Source: WS-2 sp036507005 (lineage in GTDB: Bacteria > Eisenbacteria > RBG-16-71-46). Taken from it: 64,000 bases of DNA. Position 1 is the stretch's first letter; each line of letters starts with the position of its first letter. The DNA is taken from positions 4,192-68,191 of the forward strand of contig DASXQT010000014.1 of the NCBI GenBank assembly GCA_036507005.1, read 5' to 3'. Positions 26,287-35,191 of this stretch are shown one piece after another. The position numbers and the translations under genes are program-made. The notes below the pieces were generated by a model. It saw only the letters and a list, made by a program, of their open reading frames with translations, made no database searches and had not been told where the DNA came from.

Positions 26287-28725
26287 ATGGCTACCCCCCG
26301 AGCCCGGCGCACAACCCGTTGCTCGATCGAGCCGGGTGAGCACCCTGCCTTGCGCCGCCTTGCCTCCCGGCTCTGGCTCGCCGCCGCGGCGCTCGCGCTC
26401 TGCGCCGCCTCCGCAGGGGCTCAGGCGGTGGACACCACCCTCTGGGTGGCGAACGGGGACGTGAACGCCGTGGTCCGCGACGGGAGCACGATCTACATCG
26501 GGGGCTCCTTCACGGAGGTCGGGCCCGCCACCGGCGGAGGGGCCGGCCTGAGCGTCGTGAGCGCCGGGCCCCTGTTCTCCACACGGGTGGTGGGGTCGGT
26601 GTACGTAACGGTCGCGGACGGTTGGGGTGGCTGGTATCTCGGTGGCTCGTTCAGCGCCGTTGGGGGTTGCCCGCGCTCGAATCTGGCTCACGTGCTGGAC
26701 GACGGCTCGCTCGACCCCTGGAACCCGGGCGCCGATTCCGACGTCTACGCCCTGGCCGTGAGCGGGAACACGGTCTACGCCGGCGGCCTGTTCACGACCG
26801 CCGGCGGCCAGCCCCGCGACCGGATCGCCGCCCTGGATGCGACCACCGGAGCCGCGACCGCGTGGAACCCCGGCGCCAATTCCGATGTCTACGCCCTGGC
26901 CGTGAGCGGGAACACGGTCTACGCGGGCGGCCTCTTCACCACCATGGGCCCGCTGACGCGCCGCCACATCGCGGCGATCGACGTCTACGCCGGCACCGTC
27001 AACGCCTGGAGCCCGAACGCGAACGGCACCGTCTTCGCCCTCGCGACGAGCGGGGCCGCCGTCTACGCCGGAGGCGACTTCACCAGCATCGGCGGCCTGG
27101 CGCGCAGCGGCATCGCCGCGCTGGACATCCCGACCGGGAACGCCACGCTCTGGGATCCCGGCGCCAACTCCACCGTAGTCGCGCTGGCGATCGACGGGGG
27201 CACGATCTACGCGGGCGGTGGATTCACCACCATCGGTGGCCAGCCGCGCAACCGGATCGCCGCGCTCGACCTTTTCACCGGTGTCGCCACCGCGTGGAAC
27301 CCGAACGCGAACGACTGGGTCTTCGCGCTCGCACCGAACGGAGGCCCGGTCTTCGCCGCGGGCGCCTTCACCAGCATCGGCGGGCAGGCGCGCAACCACG
27401 TCGCCGCGCTGGATGGCGCGACCGGGCTCGCCACCGCCTGGGACGCGCGCGCGAACTCCGACGTCGTCGCCCTGGCGGTGAGCGGGGACGCGGTCTACGC
27501 CGGAGGCTACTTCACCAGCGTCGGCGGCGTGGCGCGCAACGGCATCGCGGCCCTGGACGCCGGAACGGGCGCCGCCACGGCCTGGAACCCGAACGCGAAC
27601 GGCACCGTCCATGCGATTGCGGCGAGCGGCGCGACGGTCTACGCCGGCGGAGAGTTCAACAACATCGGCGGACAGACGCGCAACGGCATCGCGGCGCTGA
27701 GCGCCGCGACCGGAGCCGCGACCGCGTGGAACCCGAACGCCAACGGGGCCGTGCCCGCGCTGGTCGCGGGCGCGAGCGCGGTCTACGCCGGCGGGGACTT
27801 CACCAGCATCGGGGGGCAGCCGCGCGCCTACGTCGCCGCGCTCAACACCTCGACGGGCGCCGCCCTTGCCTGGAACCCGAACGCCAACGGTCCGGTCGAC
27901 GTGCTGGTGGCGAGCGGGAGCACGGTCTATGCGGGCGGAGCCTTCTCCAGCATCGGGGGGCAGGTGCGGAACAACGTGGCCGCGCTCGATGGGGCGAGCG
28001 GGAGCGCCAAGGGCTGGAACCCGAACGCCAACGGCCCGGTCGCGGCTCTGGCGCCGATCGGAGGACGGGTCTACCTGGGCGGCGGCTTCACCGCCGTCGG
28101 CGGCCAGGCGCGGAGCTACATCGCCGCCGTGGATGCCGCGACCGGGAGCGTCATCGGCTGGGATCCGGGCGCGAACGCCGCGGTCGGCGCCCTGGCGGTG
28201 AGCGGGAGCACGATCTACGCCGGCGGCGACTTCACCTCCATCGGCGGGCAGGCGCGCGGCTACCTCGCCGCGCTGCATGCGGGAACCGGGGCCGCGACCG
28301 GATGGGACCCGGGCGCCAACGCCGCGGTGCACGCCCTGGCGGTGAGCGGGACCGCGTTCTACGCAGGCGGCAGCTTCACCGGCATCGACGCGCAGCCGCA
28401 GTCGTTCGTGGCGGGCTTCGCGATCTCCACGGTTGGCGTGCCCCTGATGCCGGAGCGCGCCGCGGTGGGGTTCGCGCCGATCGCGCCCAACCCGGCGCGC
28501 GCCGGTGCCCGGGTCCGGTTCACGCTTCCGTCGGAGGCGGTGGTGAGCCTCGCCGCCTTCGACGTCCAGGGCCGCCGGGTCGCATCGCTCCTCCATCGCG
28601 CGCAGCAGACCGCCGGCGCGCACGAGTTCACGGTGCGGACCGATGCGTGGCGTGCGGGGTGCTACTTCCTCGTGCTCGAGATCGGAAGTGTGGCCATGAG
28701 CCGGAGGATGGTCGTCGTCCACTAG
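26287..28725 (+). CDS. Secreted delta-60-type repeat beta-propeller protein with sorting-like C-terminus
   Basis: 812 residues. Signal peptide near 22-45 (LWLAAAALALCAASAGAQA), then 14 blades, of which 12 have an exact 48-residue period: xVxALAVSGxTVYAGGxFT, SIGGQxRxxIAALDxxTG, AxAWNPxANx. This resembles the delta-60 / DUF5122 repeat. The C-terminal ~90 residues are an FlgD/T9SS-like domain (IAPNPARAGARVRFTLP ... DVQGRRVASLL ... MSRRMVVVH). Near-identical repeats suggest recent duplication. An upstream in-frame ATG at 26164 lies inside the promoter, so ATG 26287 (GAGG 4 nt upstream) is used. Confidence 0.85.
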   Translation: MATPRARRTTRCSIEPGEHPALRRLASRLWLAAAALALCAASAGAQAVDTTLWVANGDVNAVVRDGSTIYIGGSFTEVGPATGGGAGLSVVSAGPLFSTRVVGSVYVTVADGWGGWYLGGSFSAVGGCPRSNLAHVLDDGSLDPWNPGADSDVYALAVSGNTVYAGGLFTTAGGQPRDRIAALDATTGAATAWNPGANSDVYALAVSGNTVYAGGLFTTMGPLTRRHIAAIDVYAGTVNAWSPNANGTVFALATSGAAVYAGGDFTSIGGLARSGIAALDIPTGNATLWDPGANSTVVALAIDGGTIYAGGGFTTIGGQPRNRIAALDLFTGVATAWNPNANDWVFALAPNGGPVFAAGAFTSIGGQARNHVAALDGATGLATAWDARANSDVVALAVSGDAVYAGGYFTSVGGVARNGIAALDAGTGAATAWNPNANGTVHAIAASGATVYAGGEFNNIGGQTRNGIAALSAATGAATAWNPNANGAVPALVAGASAVYAGGDFTSIGGQPRAYVAALNTSTGAALAWNPNANGPVDVLVASGSTVYAGGAFSSIGGQVRNNVAALDGASGSAKGWNPNANGPVAALAPIGGRVYLGGGFTAVGGQARSYIAAVDAATGSVIGWDPGANAAVGALAVSGSTIYAGGDFTSIGGQARGYLAALHAGTGAATGWDPGANAAVHALAVSGTAFYAGGSFTGIDAQPQSFVAGFAISTVGVPLMPERAAVGFAPIAPNPARAGARVRFTLPSEAVVSLAAFDVQGRRVASLLHRAQQTAGAHEFTVRTDAWRAGCYFLVLEIGSVAMSRRMVVVH
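26740..28467 (+). repeat. Tandem 144-bp coding repeats (12 units)
   Basis: Twelve units with a constant 144-bp period inside the propeller gene, each encoding 48 residues. For example, the DVYALAVSGNTVYAGG coding start recurs at 26740 and 26884, and the AVHALAVSG unit starts at 28324, exactly 11 periods later. No unit has an indel. Confidence 0.85.
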
Positions 28726-28862
28726 CACGGGACCGGGCCGCGCCACCACGCGCGAAGCGATCGCGGCGCCCAACGGAATCGAGATCCCGTGCGGTACACT
28801 GCCCGGCGTGTTCACGTTCCAGGTGCCGGGCCGGCCATCGGTCGCCGCGCGCCTCGCTTCCT

Positions 28863-29594
28863 GTGGATGAGGTTCACGGTCTGTCTGACCTGGCCGGACT
28901 CGACTTCGGGCGCTTCGAAGCGCTGACCTTCGACTGCTACGGCACCCTGATCGACTGGGAGGCCGGCATCTGGGACGCGCTCGCGCCGGTCTTCCGCCGG
29001 CACGGCGCGGCAATCGCGCGCGAGCGCGCGCTCGAGCTGTACGGGGCGCTCGAGGCCGAAGCGGAGCAGCCGCCCCATCGCAGCTACCGCGCCGTGCTGA
29101 GCGCCGTCCTCGAGGGCATGGGCGGGCGGCTCGGCTTCGCGGCCTCGGACGCCGAGTGTCGCGCCTTCGCCGCCTCGGTGGGGGACTGGCGCGCGTTCCC
29201 GGATTCCGCGCCGGCGTTGAGCGCGCTCGGACGGCGCTACCGGCTCGCCATGATCTCCAACGTGGATGACGACCTGTTCGCCGCATCTGCCGCGAAGCTG
29301 GGCGTGGCGTTCGATCCCATCGTCACCGCCGCGCAGGCGCGCACCTACAAGCCCGCGCCCGAGATATTCCGGCTCGCGCTCGAGCGCATCGGCCTGCCGA
29401 GAGAGCGCATCCTGCACGTGGCGCAGAGCCTCTACCACGACATCGGGCCCGCGCGCTCACTCGGCCTCTCGACCGTGTGGGTGAACCGCCGCCGTGGCCA
29501 GGCGGGCTCGGGCGCGACACCGGCCGCGGCCGCCGAGCCCGACCTCGAGGTGCCCGACCTCGCGACGCTGGCGCGCGCCGCCGGCGCCGCGTGA
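28863..29594 (+). CDS. Haloacid dehalogenase, type II-like HAD hydrolase
   Basis: 243 residues. HAD motif I is FDCYGTLIDW with nucleophile D24 (D-x-Y-G-T-x-x-D, typical of 2-haloacid dehalogenases). Motif II is AMISNVDDD, and motif III/IV is TYKPAPEIF with HVAQSLYHDIGPARSLG. The cap is the alpha-helical type (residues ~35-110). Family members hydrolyse C-halogen bonds or phosphate esters; substrate unknown. The Asn/Lys placement fits type II dehalogenases. The C-terminus has an Ala/Gly-rich tail. Start GTG 28863 lacks a good ribosome site and is tentative. Confidence 0.83.
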   Translation: MDEVHGLSDLAGLDFGRFEALTFDCYGTLIDWEAGIWDALAPVFRRHGAAIARERALELYGALEAEAEQPPHRSYRAVLSAVLEGMGGRLGFAASDAECRAFAASVGDWRAFPDSAPALSALGRRYRLAMISNVDDDLFAASAAKLGVAFDPIVTAAQARTYKPAPEIFRLALERIGLPRERILHVAQSLYHDIGPARSLGLSTVWVNRRRGQAGSGATPAAAAEPDLEVPDLATLARAAGAA

Positions 29595-29754
29595 CCGCGC
29601 GCGCCGCCGGAGCGCCGGCCCGGTCACCGAACGCCCGCCGGCCGCGTAGTGGTGGCGAGCCCGGCCCCCGCCCGGTCCGACGCGAGAGCGCGTGATAGAC
29701 TGGCGAAAGACCCACACCCGGGCATGGGTCCCCTCTCGAACGGAGCGCAATACC

Positions 29755-30339
29755 ATGAACGAGACCACCACGCCCCGGCCGACCAGGCCGGAGCTCGCCA
29801 CCCTCGCCGGCGGCTGCTTCTGGTGCCTGGAAGCCGTGTTCGAGCAGATCGATGGAGTGCTCGGCGTCGAGTCGGGCTACGCGGGCGGCACCACGGGGAA
29901 CCCCAACTACAAGCAGGTGTGCACCGGAGACACCGGGCACGCCGAGGTGATCCAGGTCGCGTACGACCCGGCGAAGCTCTCGTACCGCGAGGTGCTCGAG
30001 ATCTTCTTCGCCTTCCACGATCCCACGACGATGAACCGCCAGGGGGGCGACGTCGGAACGCAGTATCGCTCGGCCATCTTCACCCACGACGCGCGCCAGA
30101 AGGCGGAGGCCGAGGCGGTGGTGCGCGAGCTCACCGCGGCCCGCGTCTTCGACGACCCGATCGTCACCGAGATCGCGCCGCTCGACACCTTCTTCCGCGC
30201 CGAGCCGTACCACCAGGGCTACTACCGCCAGAATCCGGATCAGCCCTATTGCCGCGCAGTGATCGCGCCCAAGGTGGCGAAGCTGCGCGCCAAGTACGCC
30301 TCGCACCTCAAGGCCGCGGCCGCGCCGCGCGCCTCCTGA
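29755..30339 (+). CDS. msrA: Peptide-methionine (S)-S-oxide reductase MsrA
   Basis: 194 residues. Reduces S-epimers of methionine sulfoxide in proteins, using thioredoxin. The active-site GGCFWCLEAVF has catalytic Cys21 and a second Cys24. Further signatures are ESGYAGG, NPNYKQVCTGDTGHAEVI, FFAFHDPTTMNRQGGDVGTQYRSAIF and YHQGYY. Ala/Pro-rich ends extend the family core slightly. ATG 29755 has GGAGCGC about 8 nt upstream. No fused MsrB. Confidence 0.96.
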   Translation: MNETTTPRPTRPELATLAGGCFWCLEAVFEQIDGVLGVESGYAGGTTGNPNYKQVCTGDTGHAEVIQVAYDPAKLSYREVLEIFFAFHDPTTMNRQGGDVGTQYRSAIFTHDARQKAEAEAVVRELTAARVFDDPIVTEIAPLDTFFRAEPYHQGYYRQNPDQPYCRAVIAPKVAKLRAKYASHLKAAAAPRAS

Positions 30340-30355
30340 GGCGGCGGCCGACGCG

Positions 30356-31873
30356 ATGCCGGCCGGACGCTCGCGCGCGGCCGCGGTGACCCGGGGCGGC
30401 AAGCGCAAGGCCGGAGCCCGGCGGCCCCGCACGCGCGCGCGCACCGCGGCCGCCGAGCGCGCCCCGCGCGCCGGCGACGCCGCGCTCCTCCGCGACGGGG
30501 ACGCCGCGCTCCTGCGCGCCGGCGACGCCGCGCTCCTCCGCGATGCCGCCGCGCGCGCGATCCGCTATCTCGAGGGCCTCGGGGCCCGCGCGGTCGCCCC
30601 CGCGCCCTCCGCGGTCCAGGCGCTCGCGCGCCTGGAGGAGCCGCTCCCCGCGGGGCCCGCCGACCCGGCCGCGGTGCTCGCGCTGCTCGACCAGGTGGGC
30701 TCGCCCGCCACCATGGCGATGGCGGGCGGGCGGTTCTTCGGGTTCGTGATCGGCGGCGCGCTGCCGGTGAGCGTTGCCGCCAACTGGCTCGCCACGGCCT
30801 GGGACCAGAACACCGGGCTCTGGAACGTCACCCCCGCGACCGCCACGCTCGAGGAGGTGGCGCTCGCCTGGCTGGTCGAGCTGTTCGATCTCCCGAAGGG
30901 AACCGGGGGCGCGTTCGTCACCGGCGCCACGGTGGCCAACTTCACGGCGCTCGCCGCCGCGCGCCACGCGGTGCTGCGGCGCACGGGCTGGGACGTCGAG
31001 GCGGACGGGTTGTTCGGGGCGCCACCCGTGACCGTCGTGGTGGGGGCCGAGGCCCATCCCACGCTGATCAAGTCGCTCGGGCTCCTCGGGCTCGGGCGCT
31101 CGCGCGTCGTCACGGTCGCCGCGGACGGCGAGGGCCGCATGCGCGCCGATCGGTTGCCGCGCCTCACCGGCCCCGCGATCGTGTGCGCGCAGGCCGGGAA
31201 CGTGAACACCGGCGCGACCGATCCGCTCGAGCGCATCGCCGCGCACGCGCGCGCGGCCGGCGCGTGGCTGCACGTGGACGGCGCCTTCGGCCTGTGGGCC
31301 GCGGCCTCGCCCGGGCTCGCGCCGCGGGTGCGCGGGATCGCCGATGCGGACTCGTGGGCGACCGACGCCCACAAGTGGCTCAACGTCCCCTACGACTGCG
31401 GGCTCGCGCTGGTGCGCGACCCCCACGCGCTGCGGGCGGCGATGACGATCACCGCCGAGTACCTGCCGACCGAGACCCCGCGCCGCAACCCCTCGGACCA
31501 CACCCCCGAGCTGTCGCGGCGCGCGCGCGGCGTCGAGGTGTGGGCGGCGCTGCGCGCGCTCGGGCGCTCCGGGGTGCGCGAGCTGATCGAGCGCACCTGC
31601 CGCCACGCGCGGCGCTTCGCCGCGGGGCTAAAGGCCGCGGGCTACGAGGTGCTGAACCAGGTCGCGCTCAACCAGGTGCTGGTCTCCTTCGGCGATCCCG
31701 CGGCCACCGAGGGCGTGATCGCCGGGATCCAGGCCGACGGCACCTGCTGGTGCGGCGGCACGGTGTGGCAGGGCCGGACCGCGATGCGCATCAGCGTCTC
31801 GTGCTGGGCGACCTCCGACCAGGACGTCGAGGCGAGCCTGGCCGCCATGATCCGTATCGCCCGCGGAGGGTGA
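30356..31873 (+). CDS. PLP-dependent group II amino acid decarboxylase-like protein
   Basis: 505 residues of the aromatic/glutamate decarboxylase (Pyridoxal_deC) fold. Key points are FVIGGALPVSVAANWL, TGATVANFTALAAARHAVL, VVVGAEAHPTLIKSLGLLGL (PLP-stacking His), HVDGAFGLWAA (PLP-N Asp) and the Schiff-base Lys340 in SWATDAHKWLNVPYDCG. The substrate cannot be read from the sequence. The first ~65 residues are basic, then a small tandem repeat GDAALLR x3, which is not part of the fold. It starts 16 nt after msrA and overlaps or abuts the next gene, so probably one transcript. Confidence 0.85.
   Translation: MPAGRSRAAAVTRGGKRKAGARRPRTRARTAAAERAPRAGDAALLRDGDAALLRAGDAALLRDAAARAIRYLEGLGARAVAPAPSAVQALARLEEPLPAGPADPAAVLALLDQVGSPATMAMAGGRFFGFVIGGALPVSVAANWLATAWDQNTGLWNVTPATATLEEVALAWLVELFDLPKGTGGAFVTGATVANFTALAAARHAVLRRTGWDVEADGLFGAPPVTVVVGAEAHPTLIKSLGLLGLGRSRVVTVAADGEGRMRADRLPRLTGPAIVCAQAGNVNTGATDPLERIAAHARAAGAWLHVDGAFGLWAAASPGLAPRVRGIADADSWATDAHKWLNVPYDCGLALVRDPHALRAAMTITAEYLPTETPRRNPSDHTPELSRRARGVEVWAALRALGRSGVRELIERTCRHARRFAAGLKAAGYEVLNQVALNQVLVSFGDPAATEGVIAGIQADGTCWCGGTVWQGRTAMRISVSCWATSDQDVEASLAAMIRIARGG
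30473..30544 (+). repeat. Three tandem 24-bp units in the decarboxylase N-terminus
   Basis: Units at 30473-30496, 30497-30520 and 30521-30544 differ at a few positions and encode GDAALLRD, GDAALLRA and GDAALLRD. Likely slippage expansion in a non-essential leader segment. Confidence 0.8.
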
Positions 31874-31881
31874 CGCCGGGC

Positions 31882-33630
31882 GTGAGCCAAGCACCCTCCC
31901 CGGCGCGCCTGCGCCCGGGGCGCAGGCTCCTGCCGCTCGCGATCGCCCTGGCGCTCGCGGTGGTCGTGCTGGCGGTCGAGTGCGCGCGCACGCAGCGGGA
32001 AGCGCGCGCCGTCGCGCGCGAGATCCGCGCGCGGGTCCTGCACCACCGGCTCGCGCTCCGCGCCCCCGAGGCCTGGGAGGACCGGCGCACCTGGAGCCTG
32101 GTGGCCGGGACCTACCAGCGCCGCGGATTCCGCCCGCTGTGGAGCGACGGCCGGAGGCCGGGCGAGCAGGCCGAGCAGCTCGTCCGGGCGATCGGCGCCG
32201 CCGCGCTCCACGGCCTCGAGCCCGAGGACTACGGGCTCGCCGCGCTCTCCTCCTCGCTGCAGCGCCACCGCCGCATCGCCCGGCTGGTCGCGGGCGGGGA
32301 CGAGAAGGTGCTCGCCGATCTCGACGTGACGATGAGCTACGCCTGCGCGCTCTACGCCTGGCACCTGCTCCACGGCCGCGTGCCGCTCTCGACGCTCGAT
32401 CCGGACTGGTCGCGGACGTCGGACCCGGAACACCTCGAGCGGCGGATCGCGGAGGCGGCGAAGAAGCGGCGCGTGGGGGAGATGCTCAACGACCTGCTGC
32501 CCCGCGAGCCCGGCTACGCGCGGCTCCTCGCCGCACTCGCGCGCCTGCGCGAGATCGAGGACCGCGGCGGCTGGCCGCCGCTCTCGCGCGGCGGCCGGCT
32601 GCGGCCGGGCTCGAGGGGGCCGCGCGTGGCGGAGCTCTCCGCGCGGCTTGCCGCCAGCGCGGACCTGCCCGCGGGCGCCGCCACGCTGCGCGCGAGCTAC
32701 GACTCCGTCCTCGCGCGCGCGGTGCTGGGTTTCCAGGCTCGTCACGGCCTCGACACCACGGGAGGGGTGGACGCCGTCACCCGCGCCGCCCTCGACGTCC
32801 CGGTGGAAGAGCGCATCCGCGAGGTCGAGCTCAACCTCGAGCGCCGCCGCTGGCTGCCCGACGACCTCGGCGATCCGCGGGTCGAGGTCAACGTGCCCGA
32901 CTGCTCGCTGGCGGCGATCGAGAACGGGCGCCCGGTGCTCGCGATGCGCGTGGTCGTGGGCCGGCCCGAGAGCATGACGCCGATCTTCAGCGCGCGCATC
33001 GGCTCCGCCGAGCTCGACCCGGCCTGGACCGTGCCGAAGAGCATCGTGGTGGGCGAGATCGTGCCCGCGCTCGGGCGCGATCCGCACTACCTCGACCGCT
33101 CGCACATGCGGGTGCTCCGGGTCGCGGGGCGCGACACCTTCGAGGCCGACGCCCTCGACGTGCCGTGGCAGGACGCTGCGGACGCCCGGTTCGCCTACCG
33201 CGTGCGCCAGGATCCGGGCCCCGACAACCCCCTCGGCCGGATCAAGTTCGTCTGCCCGAACGAGTACGACGTCTACCTCCACGACACGCCGGCGCGCTCG
33301 CTGTTCGCCGCCGTCGGGCGCGACCGCAGCCACGGCTGCATCCGGCTCGAGCGCGCGGCCGAATTCGGCGACCGGCTGCTGCAGCTCGCGCGCTCGGACT
33401 CGACGCAGACGTTCGAGGAGATGCTCGCCCAGGGCGGCATCCCGCGGGTGCGGTTCCGCAAGCCGGTGCCGGTCCACGTGCTCTACTGGACCGCCTGGGT
33501 GGACGAGGCGGGAGACTTCCAGTTCCGCCCCGACATCTACGGGCTCGACGCGCGGCTCGACGCCGCGCTCCGCGACCGGCGCACGGCGAGGTTCGTGCTG
33601 AACCCGCCGACCGAAGCGGCAGGGCCGTAA
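31882..33630 (+). CDS. L,D-transpeptidase, YcbB/LdtD type
   Basis: 582 residues. N-terminal membrane anchor near 13-33 (LLPLAIALALAVVVLAVECA), a helical scaffold domain, a PG_binding_1 module (GSRGPRVAELSARLAAS ... VLGFQARHGLDTTGGVDAVT), then the YkuD catalytic domain with Y-LHDTPARSLFAA and GRDRSHGCIRL, nucleophile Cys about 486. Order and length match LdtD, which makes 3-3 peptidoglycan crosslinks or attaches lipoproteins. GTG 31882 is preferred; GTG 31870 would overlap the previous stop (GTGA) and is also possible. Periplasmic. Confidence 0.9.
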   Translation: MSQAPSPARLRPGRRLLPLAIALALAVVVLAVECARTQREARAVAREIRARVLHHRLALRAPEAWEDRRTWSLVAGTYQRRGFRPLWSDGRRPGEQAEQLVRAIGAAALHGLEPEDYGLAALSSSLQRHRRIARLVAGGDEKVLADLDVTMSYACALYAWHLLHGRVPLSTLDPDWSRTSDPEHLERRIAEAAKKRRVGEMLNDLLPREPGYARLLAALARLREIEDRGGWPPLSRGGRLRPGSRGPRVAELSARLAASADLPAGAATLRASYDSVLARAVLGFQARHGLDTTGGVDAVTRAALDVPVEERIREVELNLERRRWLPDDLGDPRVEVNVPDCSLAAIENGRPVLAMRVVVGRPESMTPIFSARIGSAELDPAWTVPKSIVVGEIVPALGRDPHYLDRSHMRVLRVAGRDTFEADALDVPWQDAADARFAYRVRQDPGPDNPLGRIKFVCPNEYDVYLHDTPARSLFAAVGRDRSHGCIRLERAAEFGDRLLQLARSDSTQTFEEMLAQGGIPRVRFRKPVPVHVLYWTAWVDEAGDFQFRPDIYGLDARLDAALRDRRTARFVLNPPTEAAGP

Positions 33631-33715
33631 CGCGGTCCGGAGCTTTCGCCCGCCCGGCCGCCGCACGCGCACTCGCCGGCGAGAGTCGGGCGGCCGCCGA
33701 ACCCGGAGCCACGAT

Positions 33716-33744
33716 TTGGCATCCAAGCCGGCCTGGTGCATACT
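33716..33744 (+). promoter_or_regulatory. Sigma-70-like promoter for rpmE
   Basis: TTGGCA (33716-33721), 17-nt spacer, CATACT (33739-33744). Predicted start near 33751, about 100 nt before rpmE. Confidence 0.55.
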
Positions 33745-33848
33745 CCTCGGCCGCTGTTCAACTCGGGCGGAGCGCCCGGCCCTGAGGCGTGCGTCGCGCT
33801 GCGACGCCCGCCGCGCCGGGGAACGCCGCGCGCAAGGAGAATCCGAAC

Positions 33849-34142
33849 ATGAAGGCTGGAATTCACCCGGTTTACGAGCTTCGCACCTTCCACTGCTACG
33901 GCTGCAACAACGAGTGGCAGACGCGAACCACGATCGAGCCCCACACCAGCGACGGCAAGATCCACCTCGACATCTGCTCCAACTGCCACCCGTTCTTCAC
34001 CGGCAAGCAGAAGCTGATCGACAAGGCGGGGCGCGTCGAGCGCTTCCGCAAGCGCTACAGCAAGAAGGAAGCGCCGGCGGGCGCCACGGCGCCGGCCGCC
34101 AAATCGGCCGAGTCGGCCCCGGCCGAGACCGCGCAGCAGTAG
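33849..34142 (+). CDS. rpmE: 50S ribosomal protein L31 (zinc-binding form)
   Basis: 97 residues. Core: MKAGIHPVYELRTFHCYGCN with C16 and C19, then DICSNCHPFFTGKQKLIDKAGRVERFRKRYSK with C43 and C46, the four ligands of the C+ (zinc) type L31. A 25-residue Ala/Pro/Glu tail follows, longer than usual. It sits in the order rpmE-DUF1385-prfA seen in many bacteria. AAGGAG ribosome site 8 nt before ATG. Confidence 0.96.
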   Translation: MKAGIHPVYELRTFHCYGCNNEWQTRTTIEPHTSDGKIHLDICSNCHPFFTGKQKLIDKAGRVERFRKRYSKKEAPAGATAPAAKSAESAPAETAQQ

Positions 34143-34234
34143 CGAACCGCACACGGCTTCCGTCCGGCTTCCGCGCCGGCCGGGAGCCGCGCTGCTTTCC
34201 GGCGGGGCTAAGCACCCCGGCCTCAGGAGGATCC

Positions 34235-35167
34235 CTGCCCTTCCTGCCCGTCGGCGGTCAGGCGGTGATCGAGGGCGTCATGATGCGCTCGCCCACCCGG
34301 GTCGCGGTGGCGGTGCGGCGCCCCGACGGCTCGATCGCGATGACCGAGAAGCCGTTCGAGTCGCTCACCCGGCGCGTGAAGGCGCTCGGGATCCCGGTGC
34401 TGCGCGGCGCAGTCTCGCTGTTCGAGACGCTCTCGCTCGGGATCTGGGCGCTCAACTACAGCGCCGACGAAATGACCCGCGACGAGGACCCGGCGCAGAA
34501 GGCGCCGGCCTGGCAGGGCCCGGCGCAGACGCTGGCCGTGGCGCTCTCCCTCGTGCTGGGCGTGCTGCTGTTCGTGGTGCTGCCGGCGCGCCTCACGGCG
34601 CGGCTCGGGTTCGAAGACCGCCTGCGCTTCGGCATCGTGGACGGAGTATTTCGACTGATTGCATTCGTGCTCTACCTGCTGCTGATCAGCCGGTGGAAGG
34701 AGATGGCGCGCGTGCTCGGCTACCACGGCGCCGAGCACAAGGCGATCCACGCGATCGAGAGCGGCGCCCCGCTCACGCCCGAGAGCGTGCAGAGCTTTCC
34801 GCGCCTCCATCCGCGCTGCGGCACCTCGTTCCTGTTCATCATCGTGGTGCTGAGCATCGTTGCGTTCGGCTTCATCGGCCGGCCGCGGCACCTCGGCGAC
34901 CATCTGGCGCGGATCGCGATGCTGCCGCTGGTCGCGGGCGTGGCGTTCGAGTTCATCCGGCTCTCGGGCAAGTACTACGGGCGGCCCTGGGTGCGGGCGC
35001 TGGTGTGGCCCGGCATGCAGTTCCAGCGCCTCACCACCCGCGAGCCCGACCTCGCGATGTGCGCGACCGCGATCGCGGCGCTCGAGCGCGTGCGCGGCGA
35101 CGCCACCGTGGTCGCCCTCGAGCGCGCGGGCGACGCGGCGCCCGCCGAGGTGGCGTTCATCCAGTAA
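34235..35167 (+). CDS. DUF1385 membrane protein, probable CTG start
   Basis: 310 residues. DUF1385 opening PVGGQAVIEGVMMRSP, then membrane helices (TLAVALSLVLGVLLFVVLPA, IVDGVFRLIAFVLYLLLIS, TSFLFIIVVLSIVAFGFIG, IAMLPLVAGVAFEFIRL) and the conserved YHGAEHKAIHAIE and HPRCGTSF blocks. Function unknown; it is widely linked to prfA/prmC. The usual family start (M...VGGQAVIEGVMMR) aligns with a CTG at 34235 placed 4 nt after AGGAGG (34225-34230). GTG 34265 is in frame but would delete conserved residues. Confidence 0.85.
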   Translation: MPFLPVGGQAVIEGVMMRSPTRVAVAVRRPDGSIAMTEKPFESLTRRVKALGIPVLRGAVSLFETLSLGIWALNYSADEMTRDEDPAQKAPAWQGPAQTLAVALSLVLGVLLFVVLPARLTARLGFEDRLRFGIVDGVFRLIAFVLYLLLISRWKEMARVLGYHGAEHKAIHAIESGAPLTPESVQSFPRLHPRCGTSFLFIIVVLSIVAFGFIGRPRHLGDHLARIAMLPLVAGVAFEFIRLSGKYYGRPWVRALVWPGMQFQRLTTREPDLAMCATAIAALERVRGDATVVALERAGDAAPAEVAFIQ

Positions 35168-35191
35168 GGAGGCGGCCCCGAGACGGGGACC

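Noticed and set aside
26740..28467. Regular direct repeats as a CRISPR array
   Set aside because: The 144-bp units are fully coding, in frame, with no spacers and no cas genes.
34265..35167. DUF1385 gene starting at GTG 34265
   Set aside because: Would drop the conserved PVGGQA residues and leave AGGAGG 35 nt upstream of the start; CTG 34235 fits better.
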